DNA of 64,000 nt from NCBI RefSeq assembly GCF_014898815.1, contig NW_026515477.1:62001-126000 (forward strand), in the 5' to 3' direction. Positions 32,536 through 42,028 of the stretch are shown one piece after another. Numbering within the stretch: position 1 is the first letter of the stretch; each line of letters begins with the position of its first letter. A program made the position numbers and the translations under genes. Under the pieces are notes generated by a model. The model was not told the origin of the DNA. It was given only the letters and a program-made list of their open reading frames with translations, and did no database searches. The DNA is from Panonychus citri. Its lineage: Eukaryota > Arthropoda > Arachnida > Trombidiformes > Tetranychidae.

Positions 32536-34242
32536 TTAACCAACAACCAATTGTCGAATTTCCCCCCACAAATGACAAATATCGTCTTTCGGGTCCGAAT
32601 AAATGTTTTTTGTATCCATTGTTTTCGTTAATCTCCATTTAAGAGGTAGAACAGATTTCGACGAATCAGTTAACATCGGAGGCCAATTTAATCTTTGACC
32701 ATAAGCAAAACTCTTTATAAATTTGATCATTTGTCTTGTTACTCGTCGATCGCGATCACTGAAAGTATCGTACTCATGATAAGCTTTTCCTAGAATTTGA
32801 TAAGCGGCGTCACCATGTTTGGTACCGAAAAGCCTTTCGCTCTTATTGAAACCATCCATTACATAAGCATCTAAGTAACCATGAGTTATTTGTCCGTTCT
32901 TAGTCCAAGATTCGGTGTAAAGTAACAATGGACAATGGTGAAGATAATCGCCCGCAGCTAATGAAAGTGCTCCTTTAATCTCCATGACGTTATAATCTTC
33001 AACTTTATCGAAATAATATTTGAAAACTGTTTCTACTTGTTCCTCTGTTGTATTAGGATAAGTTCTCATGATCATGTAATTTAGCATTTTTTTAGCTTCT
33101 TCTATTGACGCAGGCCAAAGTTTTGTGAAAATTTCGTCTTCGTTTTGTTCGTTACCAAAGAGAATTGGAACTCGACGTCGAGGGTATTTTTCAAGAACCA
33201 ACTGATCGGGGGGAATCGGAAGAAGTGTAGTATTATAAATCATTACGAAAGGCGGTGTTTCTTTGTACGACAATTGATTCATAACTGGGTCGCTAAACGA
33301 AGCATTCATTAGAACCTGAGCATCGATGCCTCTCATACAGTCAACCTGTTGATCGGTAAGTTTAGTGGCCTCTGGATCATCAGCGTTACCGCAACCGACA
33401 ATTTCCGCCACTGTTCGAGTCAAGTTAAAAGTTTCCTCTTGTGTTCTGATCGCCGAATGAGGACTAATCACTGATGAAGCTAAATAAACTTTATCGATTA
33501 ACTTTGCATCCACGATTGGTGATAAAATGAATGCCGATGCAGCCATAGCACCAGAACAAGCGCCAAAAATAGTAACTGCTTTAGGATTCCCACCAAAATG
33601 TTCAATATTTTGATTAACCCATTCAAGGGATTGTATTAAATCATAGATTCCTATGTTACCAGGAATTGATTCAGTTCCACTATAACCAAATCCAAAAATA
33701 CTGAGCCGATGATTAACCGTTACAACAACGGTGTCACTTAAAGAGGACAATATGTCACCTTGATGTCGCTTTTCATGAACTGAACCTTTATTAAAACCAC
33801 CTCCATAGATGTATATTATGACTGGTTTAAGAGATGAACTTTCAATATGGTTCGAGGCTAAAGATGAGCTAATGACCGGTGTCCAGACATTCAGATACAA
33901 ACAATTTTCACTTGTTTCGGGATAGTTCGTGTTCACATTTGGGGGCTGGGGACAAGGCGGTCGGAAGAATGTGGCATTATATTCACCATCATGAGGATCC
34001 AGAGGAACTGGTTTGATGAATCTAAGTTGACCCACCGGTGGTTTAGCGTAAGGAATACCAAGAAAAACACCAATCGGTCTACCAAGAATCCGCTCTTGTT
34101 TACCAATGACAGTTGACCAGGGGATAGTAACGGTCAGTTTACCTTCATGTGTTTTATTGTAATACCGATGCGGATGGTGATACCCACTGACATTGATTGG
34201 TAATAAGCTGAAAACACAAAAAACTAAAAGAAAAATTAACAT
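32536..34242 (-). CDS. secreted carboxylesterase/cholinesterase-family protein with Cys at the nucleophile position
   Basis: A single-exon gene of 568 aa, typical length for the family. Signal peptide MLIFLLVFCVFSLLPINVSG. Family landmarks are GIPYAKPPVGQLRF (residues about 62-75), ENCLYLNVWTP, YGGGF at the oxyanion hole (HGGGF in most esterases), GNIGIYDLIQSLEWV, and the nucleophile elbow FGACSGA at about residues 226-232. There the usual G-E-S-A-G is G-A-C-S-G, so Cys229 replaces Ser (codon TGT). The acid region (GNEQNEDEIF) and the His region (GTKHGDAAY) are present. The change suggests a non-classical or inactive hydrolase, such as a binding or scavenging protein, or a Cys hydrolase. A C-terminal copy is at 26894-27433. 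There is no transmembrane segment. Confidence 0.9.
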   Translation of the reverse strand: MLIFLLVFCVFSLLPINVSGYHHPHRYYNKTHEGKLTVTIPWSTVIGKQERILGRPIGVFLGIPYAKPPVGQLRFIKPVPLDPHDGEYNATFFRPPCPQPPNVNTNYPETSENCLYLNVWTPVISSSLASNHIESSSLKPVIIYIYGGGFNKGSVHEKRHQGDILSSLSDTVVVTVNHRLSIFGFGYSGTESIPGNIGIYDLIQSLEWVNQNIEHFGGNPKAVTIFGACSGAMAASAFILSPIVDAKLIDKVYLASSVISPHSAIRTQEETFNLTRTVAEIVGCGNADDPEATKLTDQQVDCMRGIDAQVLMNASFSDPVMNQLSYKETPPFVMIYNTTLLPIPPDQLVLEKYPRRRVPILFGNEQNEDEIFTKLWPASIEEAKKMLNYMIMRTYPNTTEEQVETVFKYYFDKVEDYNVMEIKGALSLAAGDYLHHCPLLLYTESWTKNGQITHGYLDAYVMDGFNKSERLFGTKHGDAAYQILGKAYHEYDTFSDRDRRVTRQMIKFIKSFAYGQRLNWPPMLTDSSKSVLPLKWRLTKTMDTKNIYSDPKDDICHLWGEIRQLVVG

Positions 34243-35280
34243 GATCGTAATGAAATTGTACTTAATTAAGTAGTAGGAAAAAATAAATTCAACTGATGAA
34301 GTTAATTATTGTTGATTTTTGTTTCTCTCTCACTCTGTGTCTCTCTCCCAAAGAGTAATAGTTATTACTCTTTGCTCTCTCCCTCAGGTCTTTCGAGACA
34401 AGATAACCTTGATTCTCAACCAGATCTATGGACAAGTTTCCGTTTCTATGTGAACAAGATGGAAGATGAGAAAAATATTTATGTGATTACTGGAAATTTT
34501 GTTGATTATTACGAAATTCAATTAATTAATCTGCATTTTGATTACCTTGAGAAACTAATCTCTTCAATCTTATCTCAGTGTTTTTCCCTTTTTCATTTTT
34601 GCAAACGAATGGTAATCAATTAATTTACTTGAATTTATCTCTTAAATTATTGAGAACAAGTTCTTAACAAGTATATTAATCGATACAACTCGAAATGAAA
34701 CTTTTCCTCGTTTACTAAAGTTCTAATATCATATCATGATATTCAGTAGTTGATCTTCCCAGTGTTGAGCAATTTAGATTTTTATCTAATCCAATTTAAA
34801 CCTTTATCTCTTCATTTAAACGGCAGAAAAGTAATCACATTGATTAATTGTTTAAATTGGAATCTTATTGACTAAAGACTCTTTCTAAAGTTCACTATTT
34901 AGAAACAAGGGAGAGAGAGAGAGAGTTGAATTTAATTTAAATTACGATTAATTAAGTAGCGCGAATCAAAACAATTAGCTACATGAGGAAGTCGTTTGTT
35001 GTCATATATTTTTACGTCTTTTTAATGGATTGTTAATGGAAATTTTAATTGACGAAAGCTGAATTAGAGGTTCAACAATCCAGAGGCGATTTCGTGAAGG
35101 TCAAACATTTCAATTAATCGTGACAATTTGTCGTTGCCCAATCAAAATGTTTATTCTGGTAAAAAACTGATCTTCTGTTGAATTAGTCAACTTGCTGTGA
35201 GAATAGACTTTGTTGTGTTTACAATCATCTTGTCATATGTTTTTAAAGAAAACAATTGCATTTAGATTGACATTTAAACG
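34243..35280. other. divergent spacer between carboxylesterase and PIG-Q
   Basis: About 1 kb. An open frame of 104 codons at 34309-34623 has no recognisable features and is probably chance. A short GA microsatellite lies at 34911-34925. Confidence 0.5.
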
Positions 35281-36891
35281 ATGGAGTTTAATTGTGTTAA
35301 TATTTTAATTGATGACAACTTGTTGATTAATTTAGAACGTGAAACCTCATCATTTATCTTATTTGGTTTGAAAGAGATTAACCAGAAAATACTTAATGTG
35401 AACATATTGGCTGTTAGGAGATTCAATCCAAATTGTGATCAGTTGATTATTAAGAGATTAATTAAGAGAAGAAATTTACCCAAATTATTAGGATTCTTGG
35501 ATAAATCAACATCATCTTCAGAGTTATCAGAACGATCTACAATTAAAAGTGAAGCTGGAAAAACGTTCTTTGTTCATCTTTTAGCCAACACCAATGTTAC
35601 CATCAAGGAATTACTGATAAATGGGAAATGTAATCAAACTATTCCGGTTAATTTGATTATCTACAATTCACATCATTTGATAACATCTCATTCCAAATTT
35701 GATGGACCAGCCAAATTAAATCAATTGGAAGAACCAATTTGTAAATTCTGTATTCAGACTATTGAGAAATTTTTGATTCTCAAGAAAACCAGTGATCAAT
35801 TGGAAATTCAATCCTTTATCCCCTGCAATCAAGTGTCAAAAGTGACTACCAATCCACCAACAATTAAAAGGTCCAACTCATCATGGGTTGATTATCTTCT
35901 TGATTATACTACCACCGGTAGATTAATTTACCACCGTTTCGAGGAGAGTTTATTTTGTTGGAATAACTTCAACAACAATCTTTTGACTGTGAAGATCTTC
36001 AACATTATAAGTCTAATCATCGTTGATTTGATTCTAAGTTTCTTATTTTTTCTAATCATTTCACAAGTAACCTCTCCATCTAACCTGTTGGAATCTTTTC
36101 TCACAATAATGGAATCAATTGTATCAAAAGTGGAACAATTGATTTACAATCTAATCGGAATGCCCGCTGGTCTTAAACTAAATCGTCCATTGAACACTGC
36201 CCTTGGAAACTTTTTCCTCTATCATATTCACATTTGGAAAGCTTATATTACTCTAATCCGTCCATTCTTATCCCTGGTTCTTGATCTTCTTGGATTAATC
36301 AGTTTCTTTGGAATCACATTTGTATTGAGCTTTTTTTCCGATCTCATCTCATTGGCATCAATTCACATTTACTGTTTCTACGGATATGCTGCTAGACTTT
36401 ATTGTTTCCAATTGTCGGGCTTAATTTCCCTGTGGCGACTTTTTCGAGGTAAAAAGTGGAACAATTTAAAACACCGAGTCGATTCTTATTCCTATGGACA
36501 TGATCAGCTATTCATTGGAACAGTTTGTTTCACCATATTAATCTTCCTTCTTCCAACGATATTACTTTATTATATTGTTTTCCTATTTCTCCGTTTGATC
36601 AGCATCATAAGTCAATTTTTCATCAAACTAGTAATCGGGATAATCCTGTTAATCCCTTTCTATGGTTTATTTTTATGGATCTGTGGATCGGCTCAGATAA
36701 AGACAAATCTCTTCTTCCAAATTGTTGAAATTACCAAAGAAAGACAATTAACTGTTAATATGATTTTTAAATCAATGACTTTAGGTCAAATCTTTAATTC
36801 TCATACATGTAATTCTGGTAATCCTTTTAATTACCATAAATTGTTACCAGATAATTTTTTCCTTTCAATTTTGACTGGATCATTAATCTAA
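35281..36891 (+). CDS. PIGQ: PIG-Q/GPI1, subunit of the GPI-GlcNAc transferase
   Basis: A single exon of 536 aa. PIG-Q stabilises the ER complex that adds GlcNAc to phosphatidylinositol, the first step of GPI-anchor synthesis. The N-terminal 230 residues are soluble and weakly conserved. Then come several transmembrane helices and the hallmark stretch: GMPAGLKLNRPLNTALGNFF, LYHIHIWKAY, IHIYCFYGYAARLY, LISLWRLFRGKKWN, VDSYSYGHDQLFIGTVCFT and FLLPTILLYYIVF. The order and spacing follow the Gpi1 domain. The gene looks complete. Its last codons and 3' spacer also occur at 27390-27800 as a remnant of the left duplicate. Confidence 0.92.
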   Translation: MEFNCVNILIDDNLLINLERETSSFILFGLKEINQKILNVNILAVRRFNPNCDQLIIKRLIKRRNLPKLLGFLDKSTSSSELSERSTIKSEAGKTFFVHLLANTNVTIKELLINGKCNQTIPVNLIIYNSHHLITSHSKFDGPAKLNQLEEPICKFCIQTIEKFLILKKTSDQLEIQSFIPCNQVSKVTTNPPTIKRSNSSWVDYLLDYTTTGRLIYHRFEESLFCWNNFNNNLLTVKIFNIISLIIVDLILSFLFFLIISQVTSPSNLLESFLTIMESIVSKVEQLIYNLIGMPAGLKLNRPLNTALGNFFLYHIHIWKAYITLIRPFLSLVLDLLGLISFFGITFVLSFFSDLISLASIHIYCFYGYAARLYCFQLSGLISLWRLFRGKKWNNLKHRVDSYSYGHDQLFIGTVCFTILIFLLPTILLYYIVFLFLRLISIISQFFIKLVIGIILLIPFYGLFLWICGSAQIKTNLFFQIVEITKERQLTVNMIFKSMTLGQIFNSHTCNSGNPFNYHKLLPDNFFLSILTGSLI

Positions 36892-37260
36892 ACAATCAAT
36901 GTAAACAATTAACTTACCAACTATTGATATTGTTAGTCTACAAAGAATATTAGAAAATTAATTTAATTCTGTCTAATTGAGTAATCAGAAATCACGAATT
37001 TTGAAAACAATCGCAATTAAAAACGACCAAGAAAATAAAGTTTCCCTGATAATCCAACCAGAGAGCGTCACCAACACAACTTGTTTATCTTTGTCTCTTT
37101 TTATGATTCTAATCATTTGTTTATCTCAATTAGTTAATTAATTTCTCTTGGTGCAAATTGAGTGTCTCTTTTATTGTTAACCTTTTGTGTAGACTGATTG
37201 TTAATATAAATAAATTGAATTAGAACTACTTGTTATTCTTATAACTTTCACTCTATCAAG

Positions 37261-38215
37261 ATGAACCTCCTATCCAAAGTTGGGTGAGTATCCATTTTGT
37301 TTACTTTTTGTGTTGATGATTTGCTAATTGATTCTGGTCAATTTAATTTGGATTATCATCAATCACCATGAATCAAACTGTTAAAACTACAATTTTAATT
37401 ATTTGGTGAGAGACTATAATCATAATGACATTGATTTAATTACTAGTTAATGGGTGAAAATTAGTTGATTCATTTTCTTTCTTTCCTTTGGTTTATCTTG
37501 TTTACTTTTTCTTTGTTTGGTTTCACTTCATTTATGTTAATCTAATTGTTTCTTTGTTCATTTCAGTGCCGTCGCTTTGCCCAATTTGATTGGATGGGCT
37601 GGATCCAATTTCACTCGGGCAGCGATTCCGACCTGGTATGAGGTAATTACAACTTTCCAATCATTTTCTCAATCATCATTGTCATAATATAAATTTAGTT
37701 TTCCACTCACCGATACTTCAATCAGCTGATTGTTTCAGGTTGTTTGCTATTATTTTCTGCTTTTGATTGTGATTTTTGTTTTTCCATTCCAGAAACTGAA
37801 GAGACCTTCATGGCGACCACCTAATATCGCTTTCCCAATCGTTTGGACTGCTCTTTACACCACCATGGGTGCAGCCTCATACCTCATCTATCGCGATGGT
37901 GGTGGATTCAATGGACCAGCGAGATTACCGTTGACAGTTTATGGTGTTAATCTAATTCTTAATGGTCTTTGGACTCCTCTCTTTTTCGGTGCTAAACGAA
38001 TCGACCTCGCTCTGGCCGATATCTTAGCTCTAATTGGAGTTATTGGTGGTTGTGTTGCGACCTTTTATCCCGTCAATAAAACCGCTGCTTACATGATGAT
38101 TCCATACCTTTTATGGACCAGTTTTGCTTCTTTACTTAATTTCAAAATTTGGCTTGATAATCCAAGTGGTGGAGTAAATTCAACTGACAATTCAACCGCC
38201 GATAAAGCAAATTAA
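37261..38215 (+). CDS. TSPO: translocator protein TSPO (3 exons)
   Basis: A five-helix outer mitochondrial membrane protein that binds cholesterol and porphyrins. Exons are 37261-37283, 37567-37642 and 37793-38215, giving 173 aa (human 169). Exon 1 encodes MNLLSKVG. Exon 2 has ALPNLIGWAGS and the ending IPTWYE. Exon 3 begins KLKRPSWRPPN, the loop conserved in the family, followed by PIVWTALYTTMGAASYLIYR, LNGLWTPLFFGAKR, VNKTAAYMMIPYLLWTSFA and NFKIWLDN. The W-x-P-P and LW-x-P/LF motifs are clear. All phases agree. Confidence 0.93.
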
Positions 38216-38441
38216 TTCAATTTAATGTTGGAACAAGAAAAACGAAAATTTCAAACATTTTCCTAAATGTATTTTCTTTAAGGAAGAAAAAAAAAGAATA
38301 TTATTGAAGAGATTTTATCTTCATTTTAATTATAACTTTCTACATTTATTTATGTGTATTTATATCATCTGACTGATTAGCAATCAGTAATTAATTTCAT
38401 CACTAATTAGTCCACAACAATTTAAAATAGAATTCATTTCA

Positions 38442-38456
38442 AGCGCCATCTGGTGG
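38442..38456 (-). promoter_or_regulatory. CTCF-like motif upstream of SLIRP-like gene
   Basis: Minus strand reads CCACCAGATGGCGCT, a full match to the CTCF core CCANNAGRKGGC. It is 112 bp before the ATG at 38568. It is the best of the five sites in this window. Confidence 0.45.
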
Positions 38457-38567
38457 TTCTATTTGTTGATCTAAAGAAGGAAAAAAAATTTTTTCAATTA
38501 ACACGTGAAATCTTGTTAATCATTTATCGTTAATTGTGATTGATTTTATCATAGATTTTTACTAATT

Positions 38568-39086
38568 ATGCCACCAGTAAAGTGTATTGTGTCGAACATT
38601 GCTTGGACCGTTGGTCGAGGTTAGTATATTGAACAGAGTTTCCATTTCTTTTCGTTTTCAATTCAAGAATAAAATTAAATTGGATTTGTGATAATCTCTT
38701 TTGTTTGTTTACAGTTCAGCTTCGTGAATATTTTTCCCGATTTGGTTCATTGGCTGAAGTTTCAGTTAAATTTGTAAGTGTTTTAAACTAAAATATTGAT
38801 CGTAACATCCATATTGTCATTAGAATCTTAAATTCTAAATTCTAATATCTTAATAATTTATACAGAACAGAGAAACAGGATTATCTGAGAAATTTGGTTT
38901 CATCACTTTCATCGATAAACAATCGTTTCTTTCTGCCGTAAATCAATCAAATGAACATTTTCTTGAAGGATCAATGGTTAGTCTTACTCATTGAATTGTA
39001 ATTGTCTATGTAATTAACCAACTTATATTTTTTTCATAATTTTCTTGCCACAGATGAGACTAAAACCAATGCGAGAATCATCATGA
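38568..39086 (+). CDS. SLIRP: SLIRP-like small RNA-binding protein (4 exons)
   Basis: Exons are 38568-38619, 38715-38773, 38866-38976 and 39054-39086, giving 84 aa, essentially one RRM. The order is CIVSNIAWTVGRVQLREYFS (strand 1 and helix 1), RFGSLAEVSVKF (strand 2), NRETGLSEKFGFITF (loop and RNP-1-like strand 3), a helix with FLSAVNQSNEHF, then MRLKPMRESS. SLIRP stabilises mitochondrial mRNAs together with LRPPRC. The RNP-1 motif K-F-G-F-I-T-F fits. Human SLIRP (109 aa) has a longer tail. Assignment to SLIRP rather than another small RRM protein rests on size, the IAWT and SQLREYF-like pattern and the ETG loop. Confidence 0.75.
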
Positions 39087-39403
39087 AATGTGAAAACCCA
39101 CCAAAGAAACAAATTAAATGAAATCATGTAGAAGATTGAAATCATTGTACATTTTAATGTCAACTTTTTTTTCATTAGAAATTGATAATAAAAAGCTAAT
39201 TTAAATGTAAAAAGTGTCTAAAAATTACATCAAGATGAATTAGTCATTGTTTTGAATGAAAAATCACCTTGAATGAAAACAGAGTAACAGAATTGATCAG
39301 CTGATTGAACTTTTTTACCTTAACATGTGAGTGAAATTGTTTACATTTACTGATTCATTTGAGAGAATTAATTATTGTGTGTGTTGATTTCACAATTAGA
39401 ATC

Positions 39404-40500
39404 ATGTTTAGAAAGTATATCAACACGGGAATCGCTGCAACAATTGGTTGTATTGGCGGTGTATTAGTGGAAAAGTATCGCAATCAAGGTGATTTAATTG
39501 TTCATGCTGATGCCTCGGTTGTGAATTCATTCAAACCAACTGATGATTTACTTTTACCTTCTAATCAAATCAAACCGATTCCTGGTGAAAATACCACTTC
39601 AAGAGTTTCAACCATCATGAAACATGGTTATCCAAGTTTCGATTCAGTTCGAACTTATCGGAATTTTGTTCTATCTTATGATCGTCGATTACGTTCAGCT
39701 AATTGGGTGTTTGAGCATTTGACACCGAACAGTTTAGAGAAAAATAATTCAGTGTCTCGGAAGAATTGTGACTTTTTTGAAGATCAATCAATTCATCCAA
39801 CATTTAGAGCTCGAAACACAGATTTTAAATCGAGTGGTTATGACAGAGGCCATTTAGCACCAGCGGGCAATTACAGATCGATACAAGAGGAAGGCTGTCA
39901 AACCTTCATTCTATCAAATATCTCACCTCAAGGTAAAGTCTTTTCAATGTTAATTGTTTTGAGATAATTTCTAATTTAATGTTTATTTTTCTCCTCTTTC
40001 TACAATTTAGTTGGTGTTGGTTTTAATCGAGGTGTTTGGAATAATCTAGAAAAATACGTTCGATATCGAGCTCGACGATCGAAAAATCTTTGGTCAGTGA
40101 CTGGCCCATTGTACCTTCCAAGGTAAAAAGACGAAAACTGCTCGAGGGTAAAATCAGTTCCAACTAATCGTCTTATTTGTGTTTAATTTTCAGAGTCGAA
40201 GGAGGTAAAAAGTACGTTAAATATGAGGTAATTGGAGATCGTGACGTTGCCGTGCCGACTCATTTTTTCAAAGTTCTTCTTATCGAGAATGAGACTGGTG
40301 AATATGAATTGGAAAGTTACGTTATTCAAAACAAAGCGATGGACGATAACATCCCCCTGAAAGCGTTTCAAGTGCCAATCGATAGTATTGAACGAAGTGC
40401 CGGTTTCATATTGTTCGAAAAAGTTCCGAAGAATTTACTAAAATCAATCAACAGTAATAATCGATTATTAGAAAATTTTCAAAAAAGCTCAACAAAATAA
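39404..40500 (+). CDS. ENDOG: endonuclease G, mitochondrial (3 exons)
   Basis: Exons are 39404-39932, 40011-40122 and 40194-40500, giving 315 aa. The N-terminus is short, basic and hydrophobic (MFRKYINTGIAATIGCIGGV), consistent with mitochondrial targeting. The DNA/RNA non-specific nuclease domain follows: KHGYPSFDSVRTYRNFVLSY, CDFFEDQSIHPTFRARNTDF, the catalytic DRGHLAPAGN with the active-site His, then TFILSNISPQ. In exon 2, FNRGVWNNLEKYVRYRAR gives the Asn/Glu metal site region, and V-TGPLYLPR follows. Exon 3 has KSYVKYEV-like and VAVPTHFFKV. EndoG rather than EXOG is chosen because of the exon-3 pattern (IPLKAFQVPIDSIERSAG). A role in mtDNA maintenance or apoptosis is known for the family. 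Confidence 0.92.
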
Positions 40501-40852
40501 TGAACATAAATAGTGAGAAAACATTTATTTCATTTAAATTGTTTCTTAATTGTGAGACTTAATTCAGTGTTTATTGTACGATTAGTATCGCAGGTCGATA
40601 GGTACTTTTTTCGTAAAAAAATTATGTACATTTAAAAAAAAAGTTCTGTACAAAATTACATTGGTATTTTCGATCTGAAAAAGTGGCAAATCAATCTTTG
40701 TATCGTCAATGGTCACAATCCGGTCAAATTTCCGTCTTCTAATTTAGTTTGCCACTAATCGAGATTATCTTTTCGAAATTTTAATCAACCAAAACCCACT
40801 GTAAGAAAGATTTAAGAAAAGATCAATCAATTATATTGTCAATAGAATGGAA

Positions 40853-42028
40853 TTAATTAACAAGAAAACATTTATTTACTTCTTCTTCGTGAAGGTCACC
40901 CACTAGATCTTTTTCAATGGCGACGTTTTTAATTAATCGACATTCACCTCCATTGATATCGTCAAGAGTGTAAATGTACACGAAACCATCAAACGTTGCG
41001 ACAATTAGATGACTAGAATTTCTGATTCTATGGATCATGCTAATTGTATCCATTCCTGGTACGGGTAAAGCTGCATAGGCGAAAGCTCGTTCTTGGTGTA
41101 ACAATTTAGAAATTTCCGTTGGTAAATAGGCTTCAGCCGTTCGCGTGATTGCATCGATGATCGCACTTGAACCCGAAGATGCAAGAGAAACTGGTTGTTC
41201 AAGTTTAAAGATATGAATAGTTGTCGATGAACTGGTAACACCAAGATAAGTGGAATCGAGGCCGAACCCAAGTGAATTGATGGAAATGGTTCGGGTAAGA
41301 CTGCGTCTAAATTCATAGACACATTCGCCGGTGAAAACAATATGAACTCTAATTAAGGTTCCCTTTTCACTGGCAGTGGCCACACTTCGTCCAGTTGGAC
41401 TAAAAGAAATTGCAACAATCGGACTGATGTGAGCTTCAAATATAACCTTAGATTTCCTCACTCGACAATCAAATATTTCGACCTCTCCTTTGATGGCACT
41501 ACATGGATATCCAAGATAAGCATTAAAATCGTTCTCAGAGAGATCAATCAATCCATGGGGATTTGGTACATTAAGTATAACATAGTGAAGTTTTTGCATA
41601 AATTTTGTCAATTCACTGCTAAAAAGGTAAACACCACTTTCGACGGCAATTGCGATTCGCGATGTTGAGGCTCTTAAAGCACAAATCGATTTACTGAAAA
41701 GTTTAGATTCAAGAAAAGCTCCATCGGTTTCGTGATATTCATAAAAATTAACCTTATTTGGTGAATCAGTGGTAACATAAGTGAGAATCATAGTTTTAGG
41801 AATTAACTCGATCAATTTGATTGATTCATTCAAAAGGCCTTTCTGTATAACGGGATTCGTTGGATCGAAGTAGTTAACTAAACGATAACCATTTGTTGTT
41901 CCAACAACAAGTTGATATGATTGCTTTTCAAAGCGTAAAGAAAACACTTTCAGGTCACTTTCATTTTCAATCTTCTCTTCGGTTTCAATATTATCTAATT
42001 GATTTTCTACATCACCAACGTGGGCCAT
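40853..42028 (-). CDS. WIPI/Atg18-family WD-repeat protein with altered FRRG motif
   Basis: A single exon of 391 aa forming a PROPPIN beta-propeller that binds PI3P/PI(3,5)P2 on autophagosome precursors. After a 25-residue acidic N-terminus come the blades: VFSLRFEKQSYQLVVGTTNGYR (broken by turns), YLGYPCSAIKGEVEIFD, AHISPIVAISFSPTGRSVAT and ASEKGTLIRV. The lipid-binding loop reads YEFRRSLTR, where nearly all PROPPINs have FRRG. Blade 6 continues ISINSLGF and TTIHIFKLE. The FAYAALPVPG and DGFVYIYTLD segments match WIPI1/2 rather than WDR45. The Gly-to-Ser change could weaken phosphoinositide binding; that is inference. Confidence 0.88.
   Translation of the reverse strand: MAHVGDVENQLDNIETEEKIENESDLKVFSLRFEKQSYQLVVGTTNGYRLVNYFDPTNPVIQKGLLNESIKLIELIPKTMILTYVTTDSPNKVNFYEYHETDGAFLESKLFSKSICALRASTSRIAIAVESGVYLFSSELTKFMQKLHYVILNVPNPHGLIDLSENDFNAYLGYPCSAIKGEVEIFDCRVRKSKVIFEAHISPIVAISFSPTGRSVATASEKGTLIRVHIVFTGECVYEFRRSLTRTISINSLGFGLDSTYLGVTSSSTTIHIFKLEQPVSLASSGSSAIIDAITRTAEAYLPTEISKLLHQERAFAYAALPVPGMDTISMIHRIRNSSHLIVATFDGFVYIYTLDDINGGECRLIKNVAIEKDLVGDLHEEEVNKCFLVN

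Larger units (their letters stand above)
30822..37115. repeat. right copy of the segmental duplication
   Basis: About 6.3 kb from the DPYD exon-6 fragment through the small unknown gene, the carboxylesterase and PIG-Q to the spacer before TSPO. It corresponds to 25275-27800. Offset is 5547 bp at the start, about 5538 bp at the DPYD stop codon and about 9.3 kb at the far end, because of deletions in the left copy. Confidence 0.9.

Noticed and set aside
34309..34623. 104-codon plus-strand open frame between the carboxylesterase and PIG-Q
   Set aside because: Starts in a CT-rich stretch, no family features; probably chance.
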